Assembly (NCBI GenBank): GCA_022759365.1
Contig: JAEMPJ010000058.1
Span: forward strand, 1 to 32,626
Source: Thermogladius sp.
Lineage (GTDB): Archaea > Thermoproteota > Thermoprotei_A > Sulfolobales > Desulfurococcaceae
Length of the DNA: 32,626 nt
Direction: 5' to 3'
The notes under the pieces were generated by a model that saw only the letters and a program-made list of their open reading frames with translations, did not search any database and was not told where the DNA came from. Numbering within the stretch: the first letter of the stretch is position 1; each line of letters begins with the position of its first letter. Positions 7,746 to 15,437 of this stretch are shown here, in pieces. Made by a program: the position numbers and the translations under genes.

Positions 7746-8710
7746 GCTCTAAGGTACTCCCTGTAGCTGGAATTAATTTTTTCGACGAACTTATCGAAAA
7801 CTTCAATGCTGACCCTTGCCCCAGCAGCAAACGGGTGCCCGCCTCCCTGTATATCGAGCTCCCTGCTTATCCTCCTGATCAGTTTGTTTAAGTCCACTTT
7901 ATCGCTCCTCAAACTCATCACGAGCATCCTCCCCCTTGTCTCGAAGGCAAGCCCTATCAACCCGCCCCCGTAAATCCTAGCGTAGTTTGCCGCTCTCCCC
8001 ACACTTCCCGGGGGGTTCTCCACTATTGATACAACGCCTTTATTGTACACTGTCCTCTTCACGCTCAACCTAAGGTCTTCGTCCAGCATACTCTGCTTAA
8101 CCGCCCTAGAGGCGAGATCGCCTATAGAGCTCGGGAGGGTGTTGGAGCTGAGGGCGTTTAGGACTTCTCTCTTGAAATCGTATTGTCTTCCAGCATGCTC
8201 AAGCCCCTGGACTAGCACACCAGCCTCATAGTAAACAAACCTCTTATCCCACCTCGCCAATTGGTCTCTCACCCAGGGGGTTTCATCGATGTAGTCGGCT
8301 ATAGCGCCGTAGAGGCCGATCCTAGAGTAGTCTGGGTCGAGGTGTTTCTCAACATACTTGAAGACAAGCTCTGAGGCGGAGCAACACGTGTCATGTATAA
8401 ACTCCACGTTCCCCGGTTGCCTGAAATCCTCTGGGAGAGGGTGGTGGTCTATGTAGACAACCTTCCCTTCTGAACCGCGTTTCTCCAATATCTCCAGTAC
8501 CTGCTTGTAGGTCTTCTCATCTAGAGCTATATCCGCTATGTAAATATCGTCTCCTTGCCTCGTGAACTCCTCGAGGTCTTTCGCCAGCCCCGCCGGGTTT
8601 GTGAAGTATACTGCGACATCCCCTTTCCTCCCAAGGTATGCTTTCAATAAAGCACCGCTGCAGACGCCGTCGCTATCTCCGTGGACGAGGAGTTTGATCA
8701 GGTAAACCAC
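7742..8710 (-). CDS. DHH family phosphoesterase
   Basis: Manganese-dependent phosphoesterase of the DHH superfamily (RecJ nucleases, nano-RNases and polyphosphatases). Motif I is HGDSDGVCSGAL (residues 10-21), motif II an Asp in YIADIAL, motif III the signature DHH at 88-90 (VYIDHHPLP), and motif IV HDTCCSASEL. The C-terminal substrate-binding DHHA1 domain ends with GGGHPFAAGARV. All catalytic residues look intact. At 322 residues it is shorter than RecJ and fits oligonucleotide or dinucleotide hydrolases; the substrate is not decidable by reading. The start is GTG at 8710. A different DHH protein is at 21337-22353. Confidence 0.85.
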   Translation of the reverse strand: MVYLIKLLVHGDSDGVCSGALLKAYLGRKGDVAVYFTNPAGLAKDLEEFTRQGDDIYIADIALDEKTYKQVLEILEKRGSEGKVVYIDHHPLPEDFRQPGNVEFIHDTCCSASELVFKYVEKHLDPDYSRIGLYGAIADYIDETPWVRDQLARWDKRFVYYEAGVLVQGLEHAGRQYDFKREVLNALSSNTLPSSIGDLASRAVKQSMLDEDLRLSVKRTVYNKGVVSIVENPPGSVGRAANYARIYGGGLIGLAFETRGRMLVMSLRSDKVDLNKLIRRISRELDIQGGGHPFAAGARVSIEVFDKFVEKINSSYREYLRA

Positions 8711-8863
8711 CTTAGAGGGGCTATGCGTCAGCCCCGCGCGGATACTTCACTGCTCAGACCTGCCACGTTTCTTCATCCTACGGTGATTATAGTTTCCTCC
8801 GCGCCTATTAACCTAATCCACTTGCTTAAATAATCACCAAAGGCTATTCCTGGAAGGGTGTTG

Positions 8864-9874
8864 ATGCCAAGCGGTATAGATGTCGGCAAAGCCCCGGAGG
8901 ACATATTAAGTCTCCCCAACGAGGATATAGTCAACGAGTTTCTAGCAGTCCTGGAGGCCTCCGGCGCAAGCCAGGATACTATTAAGGCCTACAAGTCAGC
9001 CTTGTACGATTTCATCTCATTTCTCAAAGGGAAACCACTAAGGGAGGTAACTCTAAGGGATGTGGTGGCGTGGAGGAATGAGAGGCTGAAGAACGGGTTT
9101 AATGGGAAGAAGACGGAGAGCAAGGACTCGTGGCTGGCGACCCTGCACTATTATACGATTTTCCTGAAGAAGTTCTTCAAGTGGCTCGGCTTGAATCTGT
9201 CGGTGCCCTCTGTTAAGAAACCCGCTAGGAAGATCGAGGCTCTAAGCGATGAGGAGGTGAGTAGACTCCTTGCGGCTGCTACCAGGGTTGAGGAGAAGAT
9301 CATATTGAAGCTACTCTTAGATACTGGTCTTAGAAGCAGAGAGCTCCTCTCCCTCAGGGTCTCGGACATAAACTTCGATGAGAAGGTGATAAGGGTTAGG
9401 GAGGCTAAGTACGGGAGAGAGCGGTACGTGACTGCGACGCAAGAGACCTTCGAGATGATCAAGGCGTATATTAAACTACTGAACTTAAAACCAGAAGACA
9501 AGCTCTTCAACCTCACGTACTCCGGCCTATACAAGATGCTGAAGAAGCTGGCCCGGAGAGCTGGTTTAAACGAAGACAGGGTTAGGCCGCATGTCCTGAG
9601 GCACACTTTCGCGACGAGAGCGCTCAGGATGGGTTTAAGCCTCCCCACCCTGCAGAGGATTCTCGGGCACAGCGATATCAAGACAACACAGGTCTACCTG
9701 CACCTGACAGTCGAGGATCTAAAGAAGGAGTACGCCTCGAAATTCGACGCGGCGGGTAGGGCTTCAAAGTACTGTGTTAGGTGCGGGAGGCCTATACCAG
9801 CAGACGCGTTGTACTGCCCCTACTGCGGGGCTAGGCAGACCATCAGCGAGGGGGCAACAGCCTCAACAGCATGA
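8864..9874 (+). CDS. xerA: XerA-type tyrosine recombinase with C-terminal zinc ribbon
   Basis: Site-specific recombinase expected to resolve chromosome dimers at dif. An N-terminal SAM-like core-binding domain (about residues 20-110) precedes the catalytic domain with the complete set: Arg157 (TGLRSREL), Lys182 (EAKYGRER), His243/Arg246 (HVLRHTF), His269 (LGHSDI) and nucleophile Tyr278 (QVYLH). After the catalytic domain comes a zinc ribbon, CVRCG at 304-308 and CPYCG at 318-322, which is not part of a standard XerA/XerD. ATG at 8864 is chosen for the GGAAGG site six bases upstream; GTG 8858 and TTG 8861 are possible. A TATA-like TTAAATAA lies near 8825. No dif-like palindrome was seen nearby. 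Confidence 0.88.
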   Translation: MPSGIDVGKAPEDILSLPNEDIVNEFLAVLEASGASQDTIKAYKSALYDFISFLKGKPLREVTLRDVVAWRNERLKNGFNGKKTESKDSWLATLHYYTIFLKKFFKWLGLNLSVPSVKKPARKIEALSDEEVSRLLAAATRVEEKIILKLLLDTGLRSRELLSLRVSDINFDEKVIRVREAKYGRERYVTATQETFEMIKAYIKLLNLKPEDKLFNLTYSGLYKMLKKLARRAGLNEDRVRPHVLRHTFATRALRMGLSLPTLQRILGHSDIKTTQVYLHLTVEDLKKEYASKFDAAGRASKYCVRCGRPIPADALYCPYCGARQTISEGATASTA

Positions 9875-9877
9875 GGT

Positions 9878-10339
9878 TTAAACGTACTCGTCTAGGAGCC
9901 TGGCCACGAGAAGCTTGACCACGGTATGGTACTCGGGGTTTCTCTTCCTATACTCGTTTACAAGGCTCTCGCCATCGGGTGTAGGGTACTCGTCTCGGTA
10001 GTTTGCAAGAGCAGCCTCAAGCTCATCGGTAAACGAGATTACTGCAACGTCGTTGACGGGTATCCTCCACTTCTCCTCACTGTATTTCACTTGTAGGAGA
10101 GCCTTCAAGTAGTCTTCATCGCTCTTAGGCTGGCTTAATTCAACCCGGTAGTAAGGTGTTATGAAGTGTACAACCGCATAACCGTGTGTAGTGTTATCCT
10201 TTAGTATTTTCAACGTGGTGACCTCGCTCTCATCCGCCAGCACAGTCGAAGGCGCTTCCTCAACATTGAAGCCGCCCTTCTTGAAATCCTCTATGAGCTT
10301 ATCCACATCTTTGACGACGATTCTCAGGACTTTCACCAA
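9878..10339 (-). CDS. Hypothetical protein
   Basis: A 153-residue protein I do not recognise. It starts with a short beta-alpha-beta pattern (LRIVVKDVDKLIEDFKKGGFNVEEAP), then has a beta-rich central part (ITPYYRVELSQ) and a helical C-terminus (YHTVVKLLVARLLDEYV). It has no cysteines, membrane segments or catalytic motifs. It converges on xerA with a three-base gap and is divergent from the M28 peptidase-like gene, with which it shares a TTTTAATTA box. The start is TTG at 10339 or GTG at 10336. Confidence 0.65.
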   Translation of the reverse strand: MVKVLRIVVKDVDKLIEDFKKGGFNVEEAPSTVLADESEVTTLKILKDNTTHGYAVVHFITPYYRVELSQPKSDEDYLKALLQVKYSEEKWRIPVNDVAVISFTDELEAALANYRDEYPTPDGESLVNEYRKRNPEYHTVVKLLVARLLDEYV

Positions 10340-10354
10340 CCCCTATTCCACCGG

Positions 10355-10363
10355 TTTTAATTA
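10355..10363. promoter_or_regulatory. Shared TATA-like box between divergent genes
   Basis: TTTTAATTA lies 36 bases before the rightward ATG at 10399 and about 16-20 bases before the leftward start at 10339. It is the only A/T-rich element in the 59-base gap. The rightward gene also has a GGTGAT ribosome-binding site. Confidence 0.4.
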
Positions 10364-10398
10364 CGGTAAAGAACTCTATTAATCTGAACGGTGATCTC

Positions 10399-11973
10399 AT
10401 GGAGTTATCGATAATAGGCCGCAGGATTTTCCAGGAGGAGATAGTCTCAGGTTCCAGGCGGGAGGAAAGGGTTGTTAAAGCCCTTGGAGACATGTTTAAG
10501 GAAGTGGCTGACTGGGTTAAGACTTTTGACACACCAGTGGTCTCATGGGTTGAGGAGGAGTGTCTGATCGAGGCTAAAGAAAGAGTTTTCAAATGCTCTA
10601 TTCTACCGCCCGGCGAAGATTTCGAGGTTGAAGGAAGGCTGGTTACCAGTATTAGGCAAGCATTGTTGGTTGAGGAACCAGTCCTACTTCTAGGGGTAAG
10701 GGGATGGGGGCTTATTCTCAATAGAGTTCTCCAGAGGGTTTCAGGCGGGAGGCTGAAGGCGGTTGTAATATACGACCCTTTATTCGACTCCTATAAAAGG
10801 GAGGTGGTCTCGGGTTCAAGTAGCCTCTCCCTTAACACGGGATCCCCCTTCCCCATCCCGGTGGTCTCTGTTAGAAAGAGTGATGCAGGCGAGTTGCTTC
10901 AAGTAGCGTCGGGGAGTAGAGTACGCATTTACGGGAGAGCCAGGCTCGTTAGGGACGCTATTGGTAGGACACTGGTGGCGGGGGTTAATGGTAGAGGGGA
11001 ACTAGAGGTACATGCAACCGCCCACCACGACCACTGGTTTAACGGTGTATACGATGATCTAATAGGTTTAGAGGCGCTATTAGGCCTCGCTAGGAGGCTC
11101 AGGGGTGCGGGGAATACAACCAATGTCAACATAATCAGCTTCACGGCGAGGGAGTTCGGCTCACCAATGCTATCCTCCTGGTACTGGTCGTGGGGTAGCA
11201 GGTTCTTCACTGAGACACTAGAGTCTAAAGGGCATATTGAAAGGGTTCTAGCCAACATCACGATAGACAACTTAACCGGAAGAACCTTGAGGGCCTCATA
11301 CCACCCATTCCTCCATAAATGCGTGGAGGAGGTGAGGGGGACAGGCGTAGTTGATGAGGGGCTACGCTTCCTGCCCTACCTCGACTCATACAGCTATTTA
11401 CACCGGGGGATCCCTTCAGTTGCCCTCCACGACGAGCCCGGGCATATAGTGAGAGGCCACCTCGATTACCAAGAGGGCTTACCCCTCGAGAACACTGTAG
11501 CCAACCTAGTGGATGTATCCACGAGGCTTGTCTCATGTCTTTCCAAGCTAGAAGACTACGACATAAGAGCCGTCTCAAACATGCTAACATCGTACACGGA
11601 GTCCGAGGCAAGATACCTCGCCGGTAAAATCATGTTGATCCTGGAGTCTGCTAAAGGGTTTCGGGGTAAGGCGAGCGTACTACGGGAGTTCTCCCCAACG
11701 GTAATATCCTATAAGCCTAAGCTAGAGATCAGTTATGGTCTACTCGAGGATCTAAACGCTATATTGAAGGTGATCGAGGCGGTCGAGGGGAACAAATACG
11801 GGGGTTTCCTAGTCGAGGAATTAGATAACGGCCCCCTGATAGATATCTACGTCGACGAGTACACCAGGGACACTGTAGCCGGCGTTCTACGCGAGGTGTT
11901 TAAGAATCGCGTCAGGCACCACCTAGCTAAGTCAAACAAGATGGTAGCCAGGGCTCTTGGTGTTGGGGTTTGA
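10399..11973 (+). CDS. M28-family zinc peptidase-like protein with altered catalytic motif
   Basis: A 524-residue protein with an M28 aminopeptidase-like fold in its middle. Metal-ligand candidates are His209 and Asp211 (TAHHDHW), Asp219/220 (VYDDLIGLEALLGLARRL), Glu252 (FTAREFG), Asp290 (TIDNLTG) and His354 (GHLDY). In M28 enzymes the metal-binding Glu is preceded by a catalytic Glu (AEE.G); here that place is Arg251, so the general base appears missing or supplied elsewhere. A peptidase-associated domain comes first, and the C-terminal 150 residues do not match anything I know. No signal peptide is visible, so it is probably cytoplasmic. ATG at 10399 has GGTGAT just upstream. Activity is uncertain. 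Confidence 0.7.
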   Translation: MELSIIGRRIFQEEIVSGSRREERVVKALGDMFKEVADWVKTFDTPVVSWVEEECLIEAKERVFKCSILPPGEDFEVEGRLVTSIRQALLVEEPVLLLGVRGWGLILNRVLQRVSGGRLKAVVIYDPLFDSYKREVVSGSSSLSLNTGSPFPIPVVSVRKSDAGELLQVASGSRVRIYGRARLVRDAIGRTLVAGVNGRGELEVHATAHHDHWFNGVYDDLIGLEALLGLARRLRGAGNTTNVNIISFTAREFGSPMLSSWYWSWGSRFFTETLESKGHIERVLANITIDNLTGRTLRASYHPFLHKCVEEVRGTGVVDEGLRFLPYLDSYSYLHRGIPSVALHDEPGHIVRGHLDYQEGLPLENTVANLVDVSTRLVSCLSKLEDYDIRAVSNMLTSYTESEARYLAGKIMLILESAKGFRGKASVLREFSPTVISYKPKLEISYGLLEDLNAILKVIEAVEGNKYGGFLVEELDNGPLIDIYVDEYTRDTVAGVLREVFKNRVRHHLAKSNKMVARALGVGV

Positions 11974-12246
11974 GTGTTTAACTGGGGTAAATACAATACC
12001 CTCGAGGGATATCCCCTGGGCTCCCCGCACCGGTATCTCCACAGCCCCTATGAGACACAGGGTTGCTATAGACGAGCAGGGTTAGGACGAATTAAGGCAC
12101 CTCATAGTAGCAGTCATCGCCCCCTCACCAGTAGAGTGAACACGAGGCTACAGGTCTCAATAGGGCAGTATTGCAGGTCACTCGCAGGCTTGTTGAAAGC
12201 TATTTAAAGTTCACGAATCCATTAAGATAGGGTCAAGGTGTAGGCT
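11974..12246 (+). other. Non-coding gap before proS
   Basis: A 273-base stretch without a convincing gene. A short frame crosses it, but its translation has no protein-like pattern. CTATGAG (12048-12054) and CTCATAG (12101-12107) are perfect inverted repeats with a long loop, and GTCTCAATAG near 12155 can pair with CTATGAGAC with one bulged A, so alternative RNA structures are possible. The proS promoter is at its right end. Nothing else is identified. Confidence 0.4.
12201..12209 (+). promoter_or_regulatory. TATA box of proS
   Basis: TATTTAAAG lies about 40 bases before the TTG start of proS, leaving room for a short leader containing the AAGGTG ribosome-binding site at 12235-12240. Confidence 0.5.
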
Positions 12247-13668
12247 TTGTCGAAGATAGATAAGTTCAGCGACTTCCCTGAGTGGTATCACAGCGTTCTG
12301 CGAGACGCCGACGTAGTCGATGTAAGATACCCCCTTAAAGGAATGATCGTGTGGAGACCTTACGGCTTGAAAGCCCTTAGGTTGACTCAGAGGATCCTGG
12401 TTGAACTGCTTGAGGAGACAGGCCACCAAGAGGCGTATTTCCCAACGCTCATACCAGAATCGGTTTTCTCAAAGGAGAAGGATTTCCTCCAGGGGTTTGG
12501 CGGAGAAACCTTTGTTGTTGAAGGAACTATAAGCAAGAAGTTCAATGAGCGCCTCTTCGTGAGGCCTACAAGCGAGACCGTCATGTACTATATGTGGAGT
12601 CTGTGGATCAAGGGGAGGAAAGACCTGCCGCTGAAAATGTACCAGGTGGTCAACGTCTTCCGCTATGAGACTAAGATGACCCACCCTATCCTAAGGGTTA
12701 GAGAGATAATGGGGTTTATTGAGGCCCACACGGCTCATGCCACAAGAGAGGAAGCTGAAGCCCAGATCAAAGAGGCTTTAACGATATACAAGCAGTTCTT
12801 TGACAGGCTCCTGCTCCCCTACTTCATAGTGAAGACACCTCCCTGGGACACCTTTGCGGGCGCAGAGTACAACTATGATTTCATCACGGCGGCCCCAGAT
12901 GGGAAAGGCCTCGAGCTGGGTAGCGTGATAAACCTTGGACAGAGGTTCTCAAAGGCGTTCGACATCAAGTTCCTCGATAGTGATGGACAGTACAAGCATG
13001 TTTTCCAGACATGTTACGGTGTAAGCGAGAGAGTTCTAGGTGCCGTGATAGCTGTCCACGGGGATGAGAGAGGACTCTTCTTCCCACCTGTCATAGCCCC
13101 CGTACAAGTTGTGATAGTGCCCATCTACAGGGAGGGTGAGGAGGATGTCGTGGAGTACTCCAAGAAAATCCTGGGAGTTCTAAGGGAGAGCGGTGTGAGA
13201 GCCCACCTGGACTTAGACACCGAGCACTCCCCAGGCTGGAAGTACTACTACTGGGAGCTGAAGGGCGTTCCCACGCGTATTGAAGTGGGTAGAAGAGAGC
13301 TGGACAGCAGGACTGTCACAATAGTCAGGAGAGATACGCTGGAAAGATTGACAGTGCCTTTTGAAAAAGTCGTGGAGGCCCTGAAAGAAACTTGGGTTAA
13401 GATAGACGAATCCCTTAAAGCAAGGGCCCTAGATTACCTGGCAAAGCTAACGGTGATACCCCATGTCAAGCCTGGATCAGAGAGAGGCCTCATAATAGCG
13501 GCGTGGGATGGGAGCCGGGAGTGCGCTGAGAAGCTCGAGGCGAATTATGGCAGGAGCCTGCTAGGTGAGGTCGTTGAGTCGCCTATACAACTACCGCCCC
13601 TAAGCGAATTCGAGAACCATTGCGATAAGAAACCAGACAGGTACGCGTTGCTCGGTGTAACCTATTAG
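12247..13668 (+). CDS. proS: Prolyl-tRNA synthetase (archaeal/eukaryote type)
   Basis: Class IIa aminoacyl-tRNA synthetase that charges tRNA-Pro. The 473-residue protein shows class II motif 1 (near FPTLIPES), RPTSETVMYY, motif 2 (VNVFRYETKMTHPILRVRE), and motif 3 (GAVIAVHGDERGLFFPP). An HGTP anticodon-binding domain begins at PVQVVIVPIY, and a C-terminal extension ends ALLGVTY with the terminal Tyr characteristic of archaeal/eukaryotic ProRS. It lacks the editing insertion of bacterial enzymes. TTG at 12247 is chosen because AAGGTG lies six bases upstream and the protein then starts SKIDKFSDFPEWY, as is usual. Confidence 0.95.
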   Translation: MSKIDKFSDFPEWYHSVLRDADVVDVRYPLKGMIVWRPYGLKALRLTQRILVELLEETGHQEAYFPTLIPESVFSKEKDFLQGFGGETFVVEGTISKKFNERLFVRPTSETVMYYMWSLWIKGRKDLPLKMYQVVNVFRYETKMTHPILRVREIMGFIEAHTAHATREEAEAQIKEALTIYKQFFDRLLLPYFIVKTPPWDTFAGAEYNYDFITAAPDGKGLELGSVINLGQRFSKAFDIKFLDSDGQYKHVFQTCYGVSERVLGAVIAVHGDERGLFFPPVIAPVQVVIVPIYREGEEDVVEYSKKILGVLRESGVRAHLDLDTEHSPGWKYYYWELKGVPTRIEVGRRELDSRTVTIVRRDTLERLTVPFEKVVEALKETWVKIDESLKARALDYLAKLTVIPHVKPGSERGLIIAAWDGSRECAEKLEANYGRSLLGEVVESPIQLPPLSEFENHCDKKPDRYALLGVTY

Positions 13669-13686
13669 GCCGATTAGATCGAGGTG

Positions 13687-13695
13687 TTTATAAAA
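13687..13695 (+). promoter_or_regulatory. TATA box of the small gene at 13736
   Basis: TTTATAAAA is a near-consensus archaeal box A. A transcript would start near 13716, about 20 bases before the GTG start at 13736. Confidence 0.55.
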
Positions 13696-13735
13696 GACTC
13701 TAAGATTTTCATAATTCTACGAGTAGGTGGTTAAA

Positions 13736-13981
13736 GTGAGCGAATACATAAAGCAATTTAAAATCCAGTTGGCGAGCAAGGTTCGCGGAGTGAGCTTCCA
13801 GGACAAGGGGGCAAACATCACCTCAGTGCTGGTAGGGGGCGCCGTCAAAGCAGTGGTTAAAGACGAGGGGGACTACGTCATCCTAAGCGTCGACAACAAG
13901 GAGTTAAAGTACGATAAGTGGTATACAAAACCCCAGCACCTCGCAGACACCGTGGCCGTTTACCTGAGCACTAAGAAGTAG
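13736..13981 (+). CDS. Small hypothetical protein
   Basis: An 81-residue protein of unknown function. It begins with a short amphipathic segment (SEYIKQFKIQLASKV) and continues with beta strands (ITSVLVGGAVKAVVKDEG, YVILSVDNKELKYDKWY) and a closing helix. No known motif is seen. GTG at 13736 is preferred because GAGTAGGTGG lies just before it; GTG at 13727 is an alternative adding three residues. The strong TATA box and good ribosome-binding site support expression. It converges on the diphthamide-ligase-like gene with a three-base gap. Confidence 0.65.
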   Translation: MSEYIKQFKIQLASKVRGVSFQDKGANITSVLVGGAVKAVVKDEGDYVILSVDNKELKYDKWYTKPQHLADTVAVYLSTKK

Positions 13982-13984
13982 AGT

Positions 13985-14677
13985 CTAAGAAGGCGTTTTC
14001 CTAGACAACGATATTTTTCTAACCTCGAAGACAGCCTCGTACTCGCCTAAGATCCGTGGAGAACCCTCCACTCTAAGCGCGTACTTGAATAACGGCATAT
14101 CTACGACAAATGTCTCCGCTTCGCCTCCCTCGAAGGAGGGGTTGAACCCATACTTCCTCGAAAGCCTGATGATCGTGTCGACATCCTCTCTATCCAGGAC
14201 TTTACCCAGCAATCTATGCGGTAGCCCCATGGTTGTTATAGAGATGATCATAAATTTGATCCCTCTCTCCAGCAACATGTAGAGGTACTCCTCCTGGTCC
14301 ACACCCCATAGAGGCGAGTATGTTTCCAGACCTATTTTTCTAGAAACCTCCTCGAACGCCTTCTTCTGGAACCTGCTTGCAATACCTCCTGTCACCACGT
14401 GTGTAATACCATACCTCGCTTTCACCCTCTCCAGGATTTTCTCTAAAGCGTCTTTCTCCCTGTTCTCGTTCGCTACGCTAATGCTCTCGAGCGGTATTCC
14501 CAGGGAGTATGCTTGGAGGCTTAAGGCGCTGAATACTGGTCTATGATACAACATCGAATAATCGTAGAGCGGTTGAATAGATATTAATGATACCACCTTG
14601 AAACCGTTTTCAAGGGCTTTTATTAAAGCCATAGAAGAGTCTTTGCCGCCAGTGTAAAGCAGAGCTGCCCTGGTTAT
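13985..14677 (-). CDS. Diphthine-ammonia ligase-like ATP-binding protein (Dph6/MJ0570 family)
   Basis: N-type ATP pyrophosphatase. In eukaryotes and archaea this family (COG2102) makes the last step of diphthamide on elongation factor 2. The PP-loop YTGGKDSS is essential and is encoded at 14633-14656, upstream of the first ATG (14632), so that ATG cannot be the true start. The family motifs VTGGIASRFQKKAFE, LETYSPLWG and GFNPSFEGGEAETFV are all present. In frame upstream there is no ATG, GTG or TTG before the stop TAA at 14678-14680. I extend to ATA at 14675-14677, preceded by GGTGATG, giving a usual-looking N-terminus xTRAALLYTGGKDS. CTG at 14660-14662 is a shorter alternative. Function is well supported; the start is not. 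Confidence 0.82.
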   Translation of the reverse strand: MTRAALLYTGGKDSSMALIKALENGFKVVSLISIQPLYDYSMLYHRPVFSALSLQAYSLGIPLESISVANENREKDALEKILERVKARYGITHVVTGGIASRFQKKAFEEVSRKIGLETYSPLWGVDQEEYLYMLLERGIKFMIISITTMGLPHRLLGKVLDREDVDTIIRLSRKYGFNPSFEGGEAETFVVDMPLFKYALRVEGSPRILGEYEAVFEVRKISLSRKTPS

Positions 14678-14688
14678 TTACATCACCC

Positions 14689-14700
14689 AATTTAAATAAT
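14689..14700. promoter_or_regulatory. Shared divergent TATA region
   Basis: AATTTAAATAAT contains the symmetric core ATTTAAAT and is the only A/T-rich box between the leftward Dph6-like gene and the rightward metallo-beta-lactamase-fold gene. Rightward transcripts would start near 14720; leftward ones would start close to or inside the apparent leftward start codon. Confidence 0.5.
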
Positions 14701-14738
14701 ATCGGATTGCAAATGGGTGTTTAAGCACGCGCGTCTAC

Positions 14739-15437
14739 GTGTTATCGGGGGGTAGAGGGGTTAGGAGGGGCTTCTACTCCAAAAGAGGGCTGGCGCTTGG
14801 GATAGAGTATGAGGATAAATACCTGCTTTTCGACACGGGAGCCGACTCCTCCCTCCTATCCTCTAACTCCACGCAAGCAGGCTTCCCATTGAACCTAGTC
14901 GACTTTGTGGTTATCTCCCATTCACACACCCCGCACATAGGGGGTCTGGAAGCAGTTGGATGGGAATCCCCCTTCACCAAAGCCTTCCTCCCCTACGGCT
15001 CGTTAGAGAATTTAGGTAAGCAGGTGAGGAGGAAACAGCTAACGCCCGTCGAGGTTGTCGGGGAAACAGAGATTTTGGAAGGGGTTTTTGTCTCCAGGCC
15101 CTACCACGGGCCTCCCTGGGAGCATTTCCTGCTCGTGGAGTCCGGTGAGAGTGCGGGAGAGTATGTTTTATTCTCCGGGTGTTTCCACCCCGGCGTAGAC
15201 GTTGTTTTAGACGATCTCGTGAAGAAGTTTAGGATTAGGGCTGTTGTCGGAGGATTCCATTTGGAGCAGGCACCTCCCAGCGTGGTTGAAAAAGTAGCTG
15301 AAGCCCTGGCTTCGAGGTTTGGTATAAGAGAGGTATACCCATTACACTGTAGTGGGAGTCTAATCGGCGACATCCTATCAAAGGAATATAAAGTACAAGT
15401 CACCTATCTGAACACTGGCGATACAATTGAACTCTAG
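14739..15437 (+). CDS. Metallo-beta-lactamase-fold protein (COG1237-like)
   Basis: Resembles the archaeal COG1237 group, which includes proteins linked to methanopterin-type pABA-ribofuranose 5'-phosphate synthesis. Visible elements are LLFDTGADSSLL, the metal motif SHSHTPHIGGL (60-70), a histidine in VVGGFHLEQAP and the late histidine in YPLHCSG. The usual HxHxDH reads HSHTPH, so the Asp ligand is Pro65; a mononuclear or altered site is possible. GTG at 14739 is the first canonical start, but it removes part of the first beta strand (STRVYVLSGG). The in-frame codon where a TTG start would be expected, after GGGTGT, is TTA at 14721-14723. The stop overlaps the aldolase gene by 11 bases. Confidence 0.75.
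   Translation: MLSGGRGVRRGFYSKRGLALGIEYEDKYLLFDTGADSSLLSSNSTQAGFPLNLVDFVVISHSHTPHIGGLEAVGWESPFTKAFLPYGSLENLGKQVRRKQLTPVEVVGETEILEGVFVSRPYHGPPWEHFLLVESGESAGEYVLFSGCFHPGVDVVLDDLVKKFRIRAVVGGFHLEQAPPSVVEKVAEALASRFGIREVYPLHCSGSLIGDILSKEYKVQVTYLNTGDTIEL

Noticed and set aside
8711-8857. dif site or regulatory hairpin upstream of xerA
   Set aside because: No 28-bp palindrome with two 11-bp arms was found. A GGGGCT/AGCCCC hairpin at 8717-8735 is short and GC-rich and may be incidental.
11974-12207. 77-codon frame after the M28-like gene
   Set aside because: Its translation is rich in Arg, Ser and His with no fold-like pattern, there is no ribosome-binding site, and it directly follows a stop. Treated as non-coding.
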